A stretch of 64,000 nucleotides of DNA from Oscillospiraceae bacterium. GTDB taxonomy: Bacteria; Bacillota; Clostridia; Oscillospirales; Ruminococcaceae. The stretch's first letter is position 1; the number at the start of each line of letters is the position of its first letter. Under the pieces are notes generated by a model that was not told the origin of the DNA, did no database searches, and saw only the letters and a list, made by a program, of their open reading frames with translations. The stretch is taken from positions 1-64,000 of the forward strand of contig JAQVCU010000002.1 of assembly GCA_028689635.1 (NCBI GenBank). The letters run 5' to 3'. Below are positions 33,768 to 41,440 of the stretch, one piece after another. The translations under genes and the position numbers were made by a program.

Positions 33768-33805
33768 AAAAGCCGGCGCATAAAATTAGCCCCGGCCCGG
33801 CTTTT
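33768..33805 (-). promoter_or_regulatory. hairpin in the leader of the Mrp-like operon
   Basis: AAAAGCCGG/CCGGCTTTT arms (33797-33805 with 33768-33776 on the minus strand), with GGCCC and a run of six Ts further on, all within the ~190-nt leader of mnhE. Could be an attenuator or just leader structure. Confidence 0.4.
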
Positions 33806-33917
33806 TGAAAACCCGGAGCAGAGCTGGAGCCGCGGAACCTCCACGGGAAAAAGCGGAAAAGAGATTTCCATTCTATACATATTTATATAGGGGGTCATCT
33901 CGTTTTTGCCACAACTG

Positions 33918-33946
33918 ATTATGGAGGAAGAAAGACGAAAAGTCAA
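33918..33946 (-). promoter_or_regulatory. promoter of the Mrp-like antiporter operon
   Basis: On the minus strand, TTGACT (33941-33946), a 17-nt spacer and CATAAT (33918-33923). It lies in the 315-base gap before mnhE; nothing else coding is seen there. Confidence 0.65.
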
Positions 33947-34035
33947 GGGCCGGAGTTGACTTTTCTGTTTTTTTGACGGATTCGGCGGATTTGTGCAATC
34001 TAACTGACGGCAGGACGTCCCTTTTGTCACTCCTG

Positions 34036-34557
34036 TCAATCAAAAGCGCCCTCCAAAGTGGGCTGCGGCACGCTTAAAGAGGAAAGCCATCGCCAGGCCC
34101 CAAAGGCACGGTAGAGATGCAGCATCTCGATGGAAGCGCACAAGGTATCCACCAGATTTACCACAAAGGATTCCCGATGGCGGGGGACGCGGCGCAGGGT
34201 GAGAGGCCACATGTGCTTGAGGATAATATCCCGCTCCAGGTCGGAAAGGCCGTGGGCCTCCGCGTTTTCCAGCGCCATCTGCGGATGGATGAGCAGCCGC
34301 CGCCAGCGCCCTACGGAGAGGGAGTTCCAATCGCAGAGGTAAAGGTCGTGAAGCAGGCCCGCCCGGGCCGCCGCCACAGAGTTGAGCCGAAGCCTGCGGC
34401 AGATGGAAAAGCTGAGATAAGAGACAAAAATGCAGTGATCCAGACAGCTGATCTTCCCGCTGTGCTGGCGGATCCGCTCCATCGAGCGCACATCCGGCTC
34501 AAGAAGCAGGTCCTTGACGCAGCTCTGGAATTCCTCCAGAGTTTTATGGTTCCACAT
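34036..34557 (-). CDS. HD-domain protein (putative phosphohydrolase)
   Basis: 173-aa soluble protein with HD-superfamily metal-site order: His in DHCIFVSYLSF, the HD pair in AGLLHDLYLCDW, His in KHMWPLT, and a late Asp in NLVDTLCAS. HD proteins hydrolyse phosphate esters or nucleotides; the substrate is unknown. GGGGAG lies 12 nt before the ATG. Its promoter and a leader with a terminator and a 13-codon ORF lie upstream at 34700-34842, suggesting attenuation. It runs in the same direction as the Mrp-like operon but is separated from it by that operon's own promoter. Confidence 0.8.
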   Translation of the reverse strand: MWNHKTLEEFQSCVKDLLLEPDVRSMERIRQHSGKISCLDHCIFVSYLSFSICRRLRLNSVAAARAGLLHDLYLCDWNSLSVGRWRRLLIHPQMALENAEAHGLSDLERDIILKHMWPLTLRRVPRHRESFVVNLVDTLCASIEMLHLYRAFGAWRWLSSLSVPQPTLEGAFD

Positions 34558-34699
34558 GGACGGTGGTCACTCCCCTGTTTTGATAGACGGCGAATTTTCT
34601 TTCTCTCGGCGCAAAACAGCGCCTGATGAAGAAAGTATACGCGCTCCCGCAGGCGGTTGCAACAGAAAAACTGTAAATTTTTTGCGCGGGCCGGTTATT

Positions 34700-34741
34700 C
34701 TAAAACGCGGCGGGACGGCGCGCCGCCCCGCCGCGTTCCAT
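34700..34741 (-). CDS. possible 13-aa leader peptide overlapping a terminator
   Basis: ATG at 34741 after a GGGGGGAGG run, encoding MERGGAARRPAAF and a TAG stop. The whole ORF lies in the strong terminator hairpin at 34704-34737. This is the arrangement expected if ribosome movement through the ORF controls termination before the HD gene. Very short, so it may be fortuitous. Confidence 0.3.
   Translation of the reverse strand: MERGGAARRPAAF
34702..34737 (-). terminator. GC-rich terminator in the leader of the HD gene
   Basis: A 17-bp stem with a single mismatch (34704-34720 with 34721-34737) and almost no loop, followed on the minus strand by TTTTAG. It sits ~150 nt upstream of the HD start codon and ~110 nt after a predicted promoter. 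No complete minus-strand gene lies between promoter and terminator apart from the possible leader peptide. Confidence 0.6.
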
Positions 34742-34813
34742 GAGCCTCCCCCCAAAAAGACGGAGGCCGCCGCCCCGGCAAAAAACAAGAGGATATCAAA
34801 ACAAAAAATACAA

Positions 34814-34842
34814 ATTATGAAATATTTTTACAAAACTTGTAA
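34814..34842 (-). promoter_or_regulatory. probable promoter of the HD gene leader
   Basis: On the minus strand, TTACAA (34837-34842), a 17-nt spacer and CATAAT (34814-34819), in the middle of a 526-base non-coding gap. Confidence 0.5.
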
Positions 34843-35083
34843 CAGATGGAAGGGGTAAGTAGTTATATAGGGTGAAAACAGCAAAAAGCGTTTTCGGGTT
34901 CCCCGCACAGGCGATTTCATCCGTGGGGAACAGCGTATCAGCATGCTCTGGCGGCCGCCGCGCCGCCGCGCAAAAAAGCTTTATCCCCCGCGTTTACGGG
35001 TGGCATAAGGACAAAGAGGGAGGGAGAGCCCCTCTTTGGCATAGAGAGAAAAATCTCGAAAACTTAAAGGAGGAAACAGACTT
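34843..35083 (+). other. structured leader region of the first surface-protein gene
   Basis: Contains hairpins GTTCCCC/GGGGAAC (34898-34931) and CAAAGAGG/CCTCTTTG (35012-35038) and a clear AAAGGAGG ribosome-binding site. No convincing promoter pair was seen on the plus strand and no known riboswitch consensus fits. Probably a stable leader of a highly expressed gene. Confidence 0.4.
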
Positions 35084-36088
35084 ATGAAAAAACTTTTGGC
35101 TTTGATCCTGGCTTTGGCGATGTGCGCCGGCATGGGCGTTATGGCCTTCGCCGCCGTCGAGGACATCGAGTTGGACGGGGAAACCGATTCTTATGAGATC
35201 GAGTTCCCGCTCGGCGATTACAAATTTGGCGATCTGAAAGTCACCGCCAAATGGGATGACGGCAAAAAATATGTGGACAGCGTCGAGCTGAAAAAAGACG
35301 GCAACACCTATCTGGCCGTCGTCAACCTGGCCGACTACTACGGCACCGACGATCAGGATATCTCCGGTACCCTCACCATCAAAAAGGGCTCCAGCAAAGC
35401 GAAGAACATCAATAGCGACGGCTGGGCCGAAGGCGAGTATGATGTGGACCTGAACATTGCCTGGAAATCTCAGGAAGGCCCGGACGACGAGGACTTTGAG
35501 GCGGATATCGACAAAGCCAGCGGCTATGTTATCGCCCCCGACAACGCCAACAAAAACGGCGTGTTCACCTTCACCGAGAACGATGCGCAGTATGAGGTCA
35601 AGCTGGCCAAGCAGGACGACCTGAACCTGTACTACACCAGCAAGCCCACTTCCGACATCAAAAAGCTGATCGTGAAGAACAGCTCTGCCAGCATCGAAGT
35701 ATTTTCTTTCCCTGGCAAACCCTCTTTCGATTTCTCCGGCACCCTGACCTATTATGTCAGCGACGGCGATGAGAAATGGTATATGTACGAGTACGACGAC
35801 GGCAACCTGAAGGAAGTTGGCAAGTACGACAAGGACGACGAGTGCTTCACCCTGAAGACCCGCACCCTGGGTACCTACCTCATTTCCGACAAGAAGCTGA
35901 AAGAGACCGCTTCCAGCGACGCTTCCAGCAGCGAGGACGCTTCCTCTTCTGGAAATTCCGGCACCGGTAGCGGCAGCGGTACCACCGGGAACCCCAGCAC
36001 CGGCTCCAGCGATTTTGTCGGCGTGGCTGTGGCTCTGGGCGCCGTTTCTCTGGTAGCTGCAGGCGCAGTTGCCCTGAAAAGAAAATAA
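35084..36088 (+). CDS. secreted surface protein with NPxTG anchor, paralogue 1
   Basis: 334-aa exported protein of unknown function. Signal peptide MKKLLALILALAMCAG with AFA cleavage near residue 24. The acidic body is rich in Asp, Lys and Tyr and ends in a domain shared with the next two genes (FDFSGTLTYYV; FTLKTRTLGTYLISDKKLKE). A Ser/Gly/Thr linker (~277-302) leads to NPSTG at 303-307, a hydrophobic helix and KRK, the layout of a sortase-type cell-wall sorting signal. AAAGGAGG precedes the ATG. No sortase is in the window. Followed by its own terminator. Confidence 0.85.
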   Translation: MKKLLALILALAMCAGMGVMAFAAVEDIELDGETDSYEIEFPLGDYKFGDLKVTAKWDDGKKYVDSVELKKDGNTYLAVVNLADYYGTDDQDISGTLTIKKGSSKAKNINSDGWAEGEYDVDLNIAWKSQEGPDDEDFEADIDKASGYVIAPDNANKNGVFTFTENDAQYEVKLAKQDDLNLYYTSKPTSDIKKLIVKNSSASIEVFSFPGKPSFDFSGTLTYYVSDGDEKWYMYEYDDGNLKEVGKYDKDDECFTLKTRTLGTYLISDKKLKETASSDASSSEDASSSGNSGTGSGSGTTGNPSTGSSDFVGVAVALGAVSLVAAGAVALKRK

Positions 36089-36129
36089 TTTCCCCGCTGA
36101 CCTTGGATAAAGGATAATAGCAGCACCCC

Positions 36130-36165
36130 AGCCCCGGCCACTCTCCAGGCCGGGGCTCTTTTTTT
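36130..36165 (+). terminator. intrinsic terminator after surface paralogue 1
   Basis: A perfect 10-bp stem AGCCCCGGCC/GGCCGGGGCT (36130-36139 with 36148-36157), then seven Ts. Confidence 0.92.
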
Positions 36166-36271
36166 GCTTTTTTGCGCCGCCGGGGTCTGGAAAGATGAGG
36201 GGACGCCGGGAGAAAACGGAAAAAACCGGCGCAAAGTGGAAAAAACCTCCTGAAAAGGGAAAAAGCTTGCA

Positions 36272-36300
36272 TTGAGGGCGGCCCTCCGGCCCCGTATAAT
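36272..36300 (+). promoter_or_regulatory. promoter of surface paralogue 2
   Basis: TTGAGG (36272-36277), a 17-nt spacer and consensus TATAAT (36295-36300), 69 nt before the start codon. Confidence 0.65.
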
Positions 36301-36368
36301 GCATTTACCGGCGGAAGAACGGAGAGCTTCCGCGGAAAACAACATACCCGATACAGGAGGAAAACACA

Positions 36369-37337
36369 TTGAAAAAGACAATGTCTGTTCTTTTGGCCGC
36401 AGCCTTTGCCGCCACCAGCGGCCTGACTGCCTTTGCGCAGGGGGAAGAAGCGTATACCGTAAAACAGAACCCCTGCGCTACCGTAGAGATCCCGCTGGGG
36501 CTGGAAGAGAGCGTGGATCTTGACGATCTGCGGGTTTACAACAAGCTCACCTCCGGCAAATCCGCCGTGGAATCCATCGAGCTGGACCGCGGGGAAAACG
36601 GCGAGGATTCCCTGATCCTCACCCTGAAATCCACCTATGGGGTGGAGACCGAGGAGATCGAGGGCGAGCTTCAGGTGAAGAAAAAGACTTCCGGCACCCT
36701 GGTCAAAACCTTTGCGGTGGATTTTGACGTCAACTGGGACAAAGCCGAGCTGAGCCAGGACGCCGAGCTTGCAGAGACGGTGGACAATGAGGCCCCGGTA
36801 TACGAGTTCCATTCTTCCAACAAAAACGTGACCTTCTCCTTCGACGGCGTGGACGCCAGCTTTGAGGTTCGCCTGGAGGATCAGGACGCAGTAAACATGC
36901 ATTATTCCACCAAGGCGGATAAGGCCATCACCCAGGCCAACGAGGACGCGGATCTCGCGTTCCTGAGCTTTGACGGCGCGCCCACGTTCGATTTCCGCGG
37001 CACCCTGACCTATTATGTGGAGGATACCGATAAGGACTGGTACCTCTATGAGATCGGCAGCAAAGGGGCCCTGAAAGAGAGCGGCGCGAAATACGACGAG
37101 GAAGAGGGCGCTTTCCTGCTGAAGACCAGCACACTGGGCAGCTATGTCCTCTCCGACACCAAGCTGAAAGCTTCCAGCGCCGCCGCCGGTGAAAATACCG
37201 ATCAGGATGACGGCGAGGATAAGACCGAGAACAACCCCAACACCGGCTCGCGGGATTTTGTCGGGACCGCCGTGGCCCTGGGCGTGATCTCCCTTGTGGC
37301 CGCCGAAGCCCTTGCCGTAAAGAAAAACAGCAAATAA
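36369..37337 (+). CDS. secreted surface protein with NPxTG anchor, paralogue 2
   Basis: 322-aa exported protein of unknown function. The TTG start is set by AGGAGG 8 nt upstream. Signal peptide MKKTMSVLLAAAFAATSG with cleavage near AFA-Q. Shares with its neighbours LEDQDAVNMHYSTKADKA, LSFDGAPTFDFRGTLTYYV and LLKTSTLGSYVLSDTKLK. The body is acidic. The C-terminus has NPNTG at 289-293, a hydrophobic helix and a KK-containing tail. Own promoter and terminator, so it is expressed separately from paralogues 1 and 3. Confidence 0.85.
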   Translation: MKKTMSVLLAAAFAATSGLTAFAQGEEAYTVKQNPCATVEIPLGLEESVDLDDLRVYNKLTSGKSAVESIELDRGENGEDSLILTLKSTYGVETEEIEGELQVKKKTSGTLVKTFAVDFDVNWDKAELSQDAELAETVDNEAPVYEFHSSNKNVTFSFDGVDASFEVRLEDQDAVNMHYSTKADKAITQANEDADLAFLSFDGAPTFDFRGTLTYYVEDTDKDWYLYEIGSKGALKESGAKYDEEEGAFLLKTSTLGSYVLSDTKLKASSAAAGENTDQDDGEDKTENNPNTGSRDFVGTAVALGVISLVAAEALAVKKNSK

Positions 37338-37364
37338 GCCTTTTGGCGCGATCCCCAAAAAGAA

Positions 37365-37398
37365 CCGTTCGGCCCCTCTCCAGGCCGGACGGCTTTTT
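37365..37398 (+). terminator. intrinsic terminator after surface paralogue 2
   Basis: 10-bp stem CCGTTCGGCC/GGCCGGACGG (37365-37374 with 37383-37392, one G-U pair), then five Ts. Confidence 0.9.
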
Positions 37399-37443
37399 GC
37401 GCGTTTTCAGCTGTTCTTTTTGCGGGGAAGGAGCAATTATCCA

Positions 37444-37471
37444 TTGAATTTTATGGAATATCAGGTATAAT
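37444..37471 (+). promoter_or_regulatory. promoter of surface paralogue 3
   Basis: TTGAAT (37444-37449), a 16-nt spacer and consensus TATAAT (37466-37471), about 100 nt before the start codon. Confidence 0.65.
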
Positions 37472-37573
37472 GATATTAACAGCCCGCCGGGAAAATCGTT
37501 CTCAGGCGGCGCGTCGAGCAAGGACGCCGCGGCAAAATTTTTGCCGCCGGCCTGCGAAGGAGAGGTATGACAG

Positions 37574-38527
37574 ATGAAAAAGATACTGGGATTGGCTTTG
37601 GCGGCGGTGGCCTGCCTGACGACCTGCATCTGCGCCTGGGCGCTGGACCTGGAGAGCGTGGATGATTTTAACGATTACATCGTAGCGCCCGGCAGCATCA
37701 TCGATCTGGAGATCGACGGAGATTTCAGCGATAAGGTGAACCAGCGCAACCAGATGCGCGTAAAAATGGATTACGACGACGGGAAATCCCTGGTGAAAAG
37801 CGCCACGATCTACCGGGATGACGACGATGACTACTTTGTCCGCATCCGCCTGGTGGAGGCCGAGATCATGACCCCAAAAGAACTGCAGGCCACGGTGATC
37901 GTATCCACCTCCACCAGCGAAGTGGAAGGATATATCGACACCCTGGTCGGCTATCGGGAGACCTATACCGACAAGGACAGCCGGTCGGTGAGCCTGGCGG
38001 TGGACAACGAGAGCCCGGTGATCGTTTTTGACGAGTATAACACCTTTGCCTCCCTGTATATCCGGGATCAGGGGGAGTTTCAGGTAAAGCTTACGGATCA
38101 GGACGCGGTGAACATGCGTTACAGCACCGATCTGATCAAAGAAGTGGAGCAGGCCCACGAGTACGCCACCCTCCGTTACCTTACCTTTGAGGGCGCGCCG
38201 CAGTTCGACTATGTGGGTACGATGGAGATCTATGCCAACAAGGGTTCCTATCTGTACCAGTACGACGGGACAAAGCTCGCTCAGGTCTCGACGACCTACA
38301 GCGGCGGCGCCCTGGTGTTTAAAACAGACGCTCTGGGCTGCTATGTGATCTCGGACCGTGCGCTGAAAAATGTAGACGCCGCGGTGCAGCAGCCGGTGGA
38401 GACCCCTGCCGCCGAGAGCGGCGAGACGGGCGCCAATTCCGGGAAGGTGAACCCCGAGACCGGCGCCGGCGCTGCCGCGGCGGTGCTGCTGGCCGCTTTG
38501 GCTGGCGCTTCCCTTTTGAAAAAGTAA
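37574..38527 (+). CDS. secreted surface protein with NPxTG anchor, paralogue 3
   Basis: 317-aa exported protein of unknown function. Signal peptide with a short hydrophobic core (ILGLALAAVACLTTCICAWA). Shares LTDQDAVNMRYSTD, LTFEGAPQFDYVGTMEIYA and FKTDALGCYVISDRALKN with the two genes before it, and is the most divergent of the three. NPETG at 293-297 precedes an Ala/Leu helix and a KK tail. GGAGAGG precedes the ATG. The next gene, 110 nt on, starts the pilus-like operon. Confidence 0.83.
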   Translation: MKKILGLALAAVACLTTCICAWALDLESVDDFNDYIVAPGSIIDLEIDGDFSDKVNQRNQMRVKMDYDDGKSLVKSATIYRDDDDDYFVRIRLVEAEIMTPKELQATVIVSTSTSEVEGYIDTLVGYRETYTDKDSRSVSLAVDNESPVIVFDEYNTFASLYIRDQGEFQVKLTDQDAVNMRYSTDLIKEVEQAHEYATLRYLTFEGAPQFDYVGTMEIYANKGSYLYQYDGTKLAQVSTTYSGGALVFKTDALGCYVISDRALKNVDAAVQQPVETPAAESGETGANSGKVNPETGAGAAAAVLLAALAGASLLKK

Positions 38528-38546
38528 ATCTTGAAATGACCGCAGC

Positions 38547-38583
38547 AAAGCCTCGCCCGTGAGTGACTCTGGGGCGGGGCTTT
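38547..38583 (+). terminator. probable terminator after surface paralogue 3
   Basis: 12-bp stem AAAGCCTCGCCC/GGGCGGGGCTTT (one G-U pair), then a weak T stretch. Readthrough into the pilus-like operon, which has no obvious promoter of its own, is plausible. Confidence 0.65.
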
Positions 38584-38637
38584 GTTGGGACAGGGGGCGT
38601 TGGCCCCTTTGCCCGGCGACGGAAAGGATGGTTCAAC

Positions 38638-39687
38638 ATGGCGGATACGGCAAAGGCTTTAACGCCCAGCGAGACGGCGGCGTTCTGTTCCCAGGTGACG
38701 CTGCTGCTGCGGGCTGGGATCCCTCTTTATGAGGGGATCTCCCTGCTTTTAGAGGACGCGGAGGACGAGAGGACCCGCAGTATCCTGCGGGTGATGACGG
38801 AGAAACTGGATGAAAACGCGCCGCTGTATCTGGCCCTGCGCGCCACGGGCGTATTCCCGGATTATATGGTGAGCATGGCGGAGATCGGGGCGGCCTCCGG
38901 CCGGCTGGAAGAAGTCATGAGCTCCCTTTCCGCTTATTACGAGCGTGAACAGGCCATGCAGGCCCGCATCCGCAGCGCCGTGGCCTATCCGGTGCTGCTT
39001 TTCGCCATGATGTCGGCGGTGGTGATCCTGTTGGCGGCCAAGGTGCTGCCCATGTTCCGCCAGGTGTTGGAGCAGCTGGGCGGAGAAATGCCCGCCGCGG
39101 CCGGTGCGGTCATGCAGGTGGGAATGTCCGCCGGGACGGTGTTGGCCTGGGTGCTGCCCGGGCTGCTGGTGCTGATCCTGTTGGGGGCCCTGTGGGGCAA
39201 GACGGCGCCGGGCAAGGCCTTTTTCGGCCGCCTGGCCGCGACCTCGGTGTTCACCCGAAAGATCGCCTCCAAATCGGCGGCGGGGCGCTTTGCGTCCGCC
39301 ATGTCCCTGATGCTGGCCAGCGGGATGGATACCGACGCGGCGCTGGAAATGGTGCCCGCGGTGCTGGAAAACCCCTATCTGGGCCGCAAGGTGGAGGAAT
39401 GCCGCCGTATGATGAAGGAGGGCAGCTCCTTTTCCGAGGCGGTGGCAAAGGCCGGTATCTTTCCGGCGCTGTTTGCCAGAATGCTGACTGTCGGCGTGAA
39501 GACCGGCGCCACCGATACGGTGCTGGCAAAGCTGGCGGGCCTATATGAGGACGAGCTGGAAGAGGCTCTGGACCGGGCGGTCTCCCTGGTGGAGCCGCTT
39601 CTGATCGCGGTGCTTTCGGTGGTGGTCGGGGTCATCCTGATCTCGGTCATGCTTCCGCTGGTGGGCGTTATGTCCTCCATCGGGTAA
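38638..39687 (+). CDS. pilC: type IV pilus/type II secretion platform protein (PilC/GspF)
   Basis: 349-aa inner-membrane platform protein with two repeated T2SSF domains. The first is residues ~13-140, with FCSQVTLLLRAGIPLYEGI and YPVLLF. The second is ~210-340, with FASAMSLMLASGMDTDAAL and EPLLIAVLSVVVGVILIS. Three hydrophobic helices are visible. AAAGGA precedes the ATG at 38638; an upstream in-frame ATG falls in the terminator region. First gene of the pilus-like operon. It would bind the assembly or retraction ATPase and organise pilin assembly. Confidence 0.9.
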   Translation: MADTAKALTPSETAAFCSQVTLLLRAGIPLYEGISLLLEDAEDERTRSILRVMTEKLDENAPLYLALRATGVFPDYMVSMAEIGAASGRLEEVMSSLSAYYEREQAMQARIRSAVAYPVLLFAMMSAVVILLAAKVLPMFRQVLEQLGGEMPAAAGAVMQVGMSAGTVLAWVLPGLLVLILLGALWGKTAPGKAFFGRLAATSVFTRKIASKSAAGRFASAMSLMLASGMDTDAALEMVPAVLENPYLGRKVEECRRMMKEGSSFSEAVAKAGIFPALFARMLTVGVKTGATDTVLAKLAGLYEDELEEALDRAVSLVEPLLIAVLSVVVGVILISVMLPLVGVMSSIG

Positions 39688-39700
39688 AAGGAGGGGTTCT

Positions 39701-40039
39701 ATGCGTGCGTTCAAGGCGCCCCGCCGTTCCCTTTTTTCCCGCCAGACGGCGTTTTCCGCCCTCTTGTTCGCCGCGGTCCTGCTGGTGGCCCTGTGGGCAG
39801 TGGGGGGGATAAGCGGCCGCACCTCCCAGGAGCAGGAGGATATCCTGCGAAACGCGGTCAAACGGGCGGCGGTACAGTGTTACGCCATCGAAGGGGCTTA
39901 TCCCTCCGGGGTCGACTACCTGGAGGAGCATTACGGCCTGGTGGTGGATCATGAAAAATACGAGGTCTTCTACAGCACCTTTGGCTCCAATATCATGCCG
40001 GATGTGGATGTGTTCCGGAAAGGCGGTGCCGCAGGATGA
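39701..40039 (+). CDS. small single-pass membrane protein of the pilus-like operon
   Basis: 112 aa. One N-terminal helix (FSALLFAAVLLVALWAVGGI) follows a basic segment. The outer domain begins with a stretch typical of pilin-operon proteins (NAVKRAAVQCYAIEGAYPSG). No clear prepilin peptidase site. AAAAGGAGG precedes the ATG. It ends overlapping the next gene by 4 nt. Probably a minor structural or assembly component; not assigned to a named family. Confidence 0.7.
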   Translation: MRAFKAPRRSLFSRQTAFSALLFAAVLLVALWAVGGISGRTSQEQEDILRNAVKRAAVQCYAIEGAYPSGVDYLEEHYGLVVDHEKYEVFYSTFGSNIMPDVDVFRKGGAAG

Positions 40040-40509
40040 AGAAAAAACACGCGCTGGGGACGGAGTTCCTCTTCGCTTTGGCACTGCTGTGCGTTTTTGC
40101 CCTGTGCTCGGTGCTGCTGGTGACCATTGGCGGCGGCGTTTACCGGGATATCGTCGCGGGGATGGATGAAAACTATGCCCTGCGCACATCCCTTTCCTAC
40201 GCGGCGACCAAAGTGCGCCAGGGAGACCGGGAGGGCGGCGTCAGCTTGCGGGATGCAAACGGCGTGGAGGCCTTGGTGCTGGAAGAACCTCTGGGGGATC
40301 GAACCTTCGAGACCTGGATCTATCACAAGGATGGAAAGCTGTGGGAGGTTTTTATGGAGCAAGGCGGTGAATTTGACCTCTCCGGCGGCATGGAGATCAT
40401 GGAGATCGAGCGCTTTGCTTTTGATTGGGAAAACGGCTGGCTCACCTTTACGGCGGGGGACGGCGAAGCCGAGGAATCGCTGTCGGTTTTTCCGAGAACA
40501 GGAAGGTGA
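40036..40509 (+). CDS. membrane protein of the pilus-like operon (possibly DUF4860)
   Basis: 157 aa with one N-terminal helix (EFLFALALLCVFALCSVLLV) and an extracytoplasmic domain, ending FPRTGR. It resembles DUF4860-type proteins seen beside pilin genes in Clostridia; that family call is from memory and not firm. Overlaps its neighbour by 4 nt. Confidence 0.65.
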   Translation: MKKKHALGTEFLFALALLCVFALCSVLLVTIGGGVYRDIVAGMDENYALRTSLSYAATKVRQGDREGGVSLRDANGVEALVLEEPLGDRTFETWIYHKDGKLWEVFMEQGGEFDLSGGMEIMEIERFAFDWENGWLTFTAGDGEAEESLSVFPRTGR

Positions 40510-40513
40510 GCGG

Positions 40514-40939
40514 ATGAAACAGAGGACAAAAGATCCCATACGTTCCGGGGCTCCGTTGGCGGAGCTGATCGTCGCCATCGGCGTTTTTGCCTTTGCCGGG
40601 GCGCTGGCCTTACAGCTGTTTGTTGGGGCCAGGTTCACGGCGGAAAAGGCCCGGGACATGACCCGGGCGGTGACGGTGGCCCAGACCCTGGCGGAACGCT
40701 TTAAAGCAGGAGAAGCCGGGGCGGGAGCTTTTTATTATGACAAAAACTGGGAAGAAACGGTGGCCCCCGATCTTTTTGAGATGGAGCTGTCCGTAACGCA
40801 GGAGGACGGCCTGCGCCGGGGCGAGATCCTGGTGCGCAGAAGCCGGCCCTATCCCTTTTTGAAAAATGACGGCGGCGCGGTGCTGCTTTACACCCTGGAA
40901 ACGGCGTGTTATGACCAGGAAGGGGGCGGGGCGGCATGA
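40514..40939 (+). CDS. type IV pseudopilin-like protein
   Basis: 141 aa. The N-terminus has a prepilin-type motif: basic leader, then G-APLAELIVAIGVFAFAG, with Glu five residues after the cleavage Gly and a hydrophobic helix. It would be processed by a prepilin peptidase, which is not in the window. The C-terminal part is a small globular domain. The ATG at 40514 follows AAGGTGAGCGG. Overlaps the next gene by 4 nt. Confidence 0.78.
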   Translation: MKQRTKDPIRSGAPLAELIVAIGVFAFAGALALQLFVGARFTAEKARDMTRAVTVAQTLAERFKAGEAGAGAFYYDKNWEETVAPDLFEMELSVTQEDGLRRGEILVRRSRPYPFLKNDGGAVLLYTLETACYDQEGGGAA

Positions 40940-41418
40940 ATGGGAAAGCCCATGTGGGCACCGCCACCATCCTTACGGTTTTTATGGTGCTGTGCCTTTC
41001 TATTTTTGGGGTGCTTTCGGTGGTCTCCGCTCAGGCGGATCTAAAGCTCGCGCAGAAAACAGGGGAGGCGGTGCGGGATTACTACGCCGCAGACGCCCGC
41101 GGGGAGGAGGACCTTGCCCGGGTGGACGCCATCCTCAAAGCGCAGCTGGAGGAAACCCAGGGCCAGCCGGGGCTGGATGATCTGCAGCGGGCAAGCCTTA
41201 AGCTGACCCAGGCCGGTTTTACGGCGAACTTGGGGGAAGAGGGCCTGCTGATCTCCTGGTCGGAAGAGGCCGGGGAAGGGCAGACGCTGGAGATCGAGCT
41301 GGCGGCGCCCCTGTCGCCCTCATCTGTCCGCTGGGATATTCGCCGCTGGCAGCTTGTTCGGACGGCACAGGAGGAAGAAGAAGATTTCGGGGTCGATCTC
41401 TGGGACGGGGTCTCCTGA
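40936..41418 (+). CDS. small single-pass membrane protein of the pilus-like operon
   Basis: 160 aa with a short N-terminus, one helix (TILTVFMVLCLSIFGVLSVV) and an acidic outer domain. Its place and size resemble PilX- or PilO-like minor components, but no family is recognised. It sits between the pseudopilin and the pilT gene. Confidence 0.65.
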   Translation: MNGKAHVGTATILTVFMVLCLSIFGVLSVVSAQADLKLAQKTGEAVRDYYAADARGEEDLARVDAILKAQLEETQGQPGLDDLQRASLKLTQAGFTANLGEEGLLISWSEEAGEGQTLEIELAAPLSPSSVRWDIRRWQLVRTAQEEEEDFGVDLWDGVS

Positions 41419-41440
41419 AAAAGGAAGGAAGAGGCTGGGC

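Noticed and set aside
34880..35060. Cyclic-di-GMP riboswitch before the first surface protein
   Set aside because: GCACAGG and a few GC hairpins look suggestive, but the conserved core and tetraloop-receptor elements are absent.
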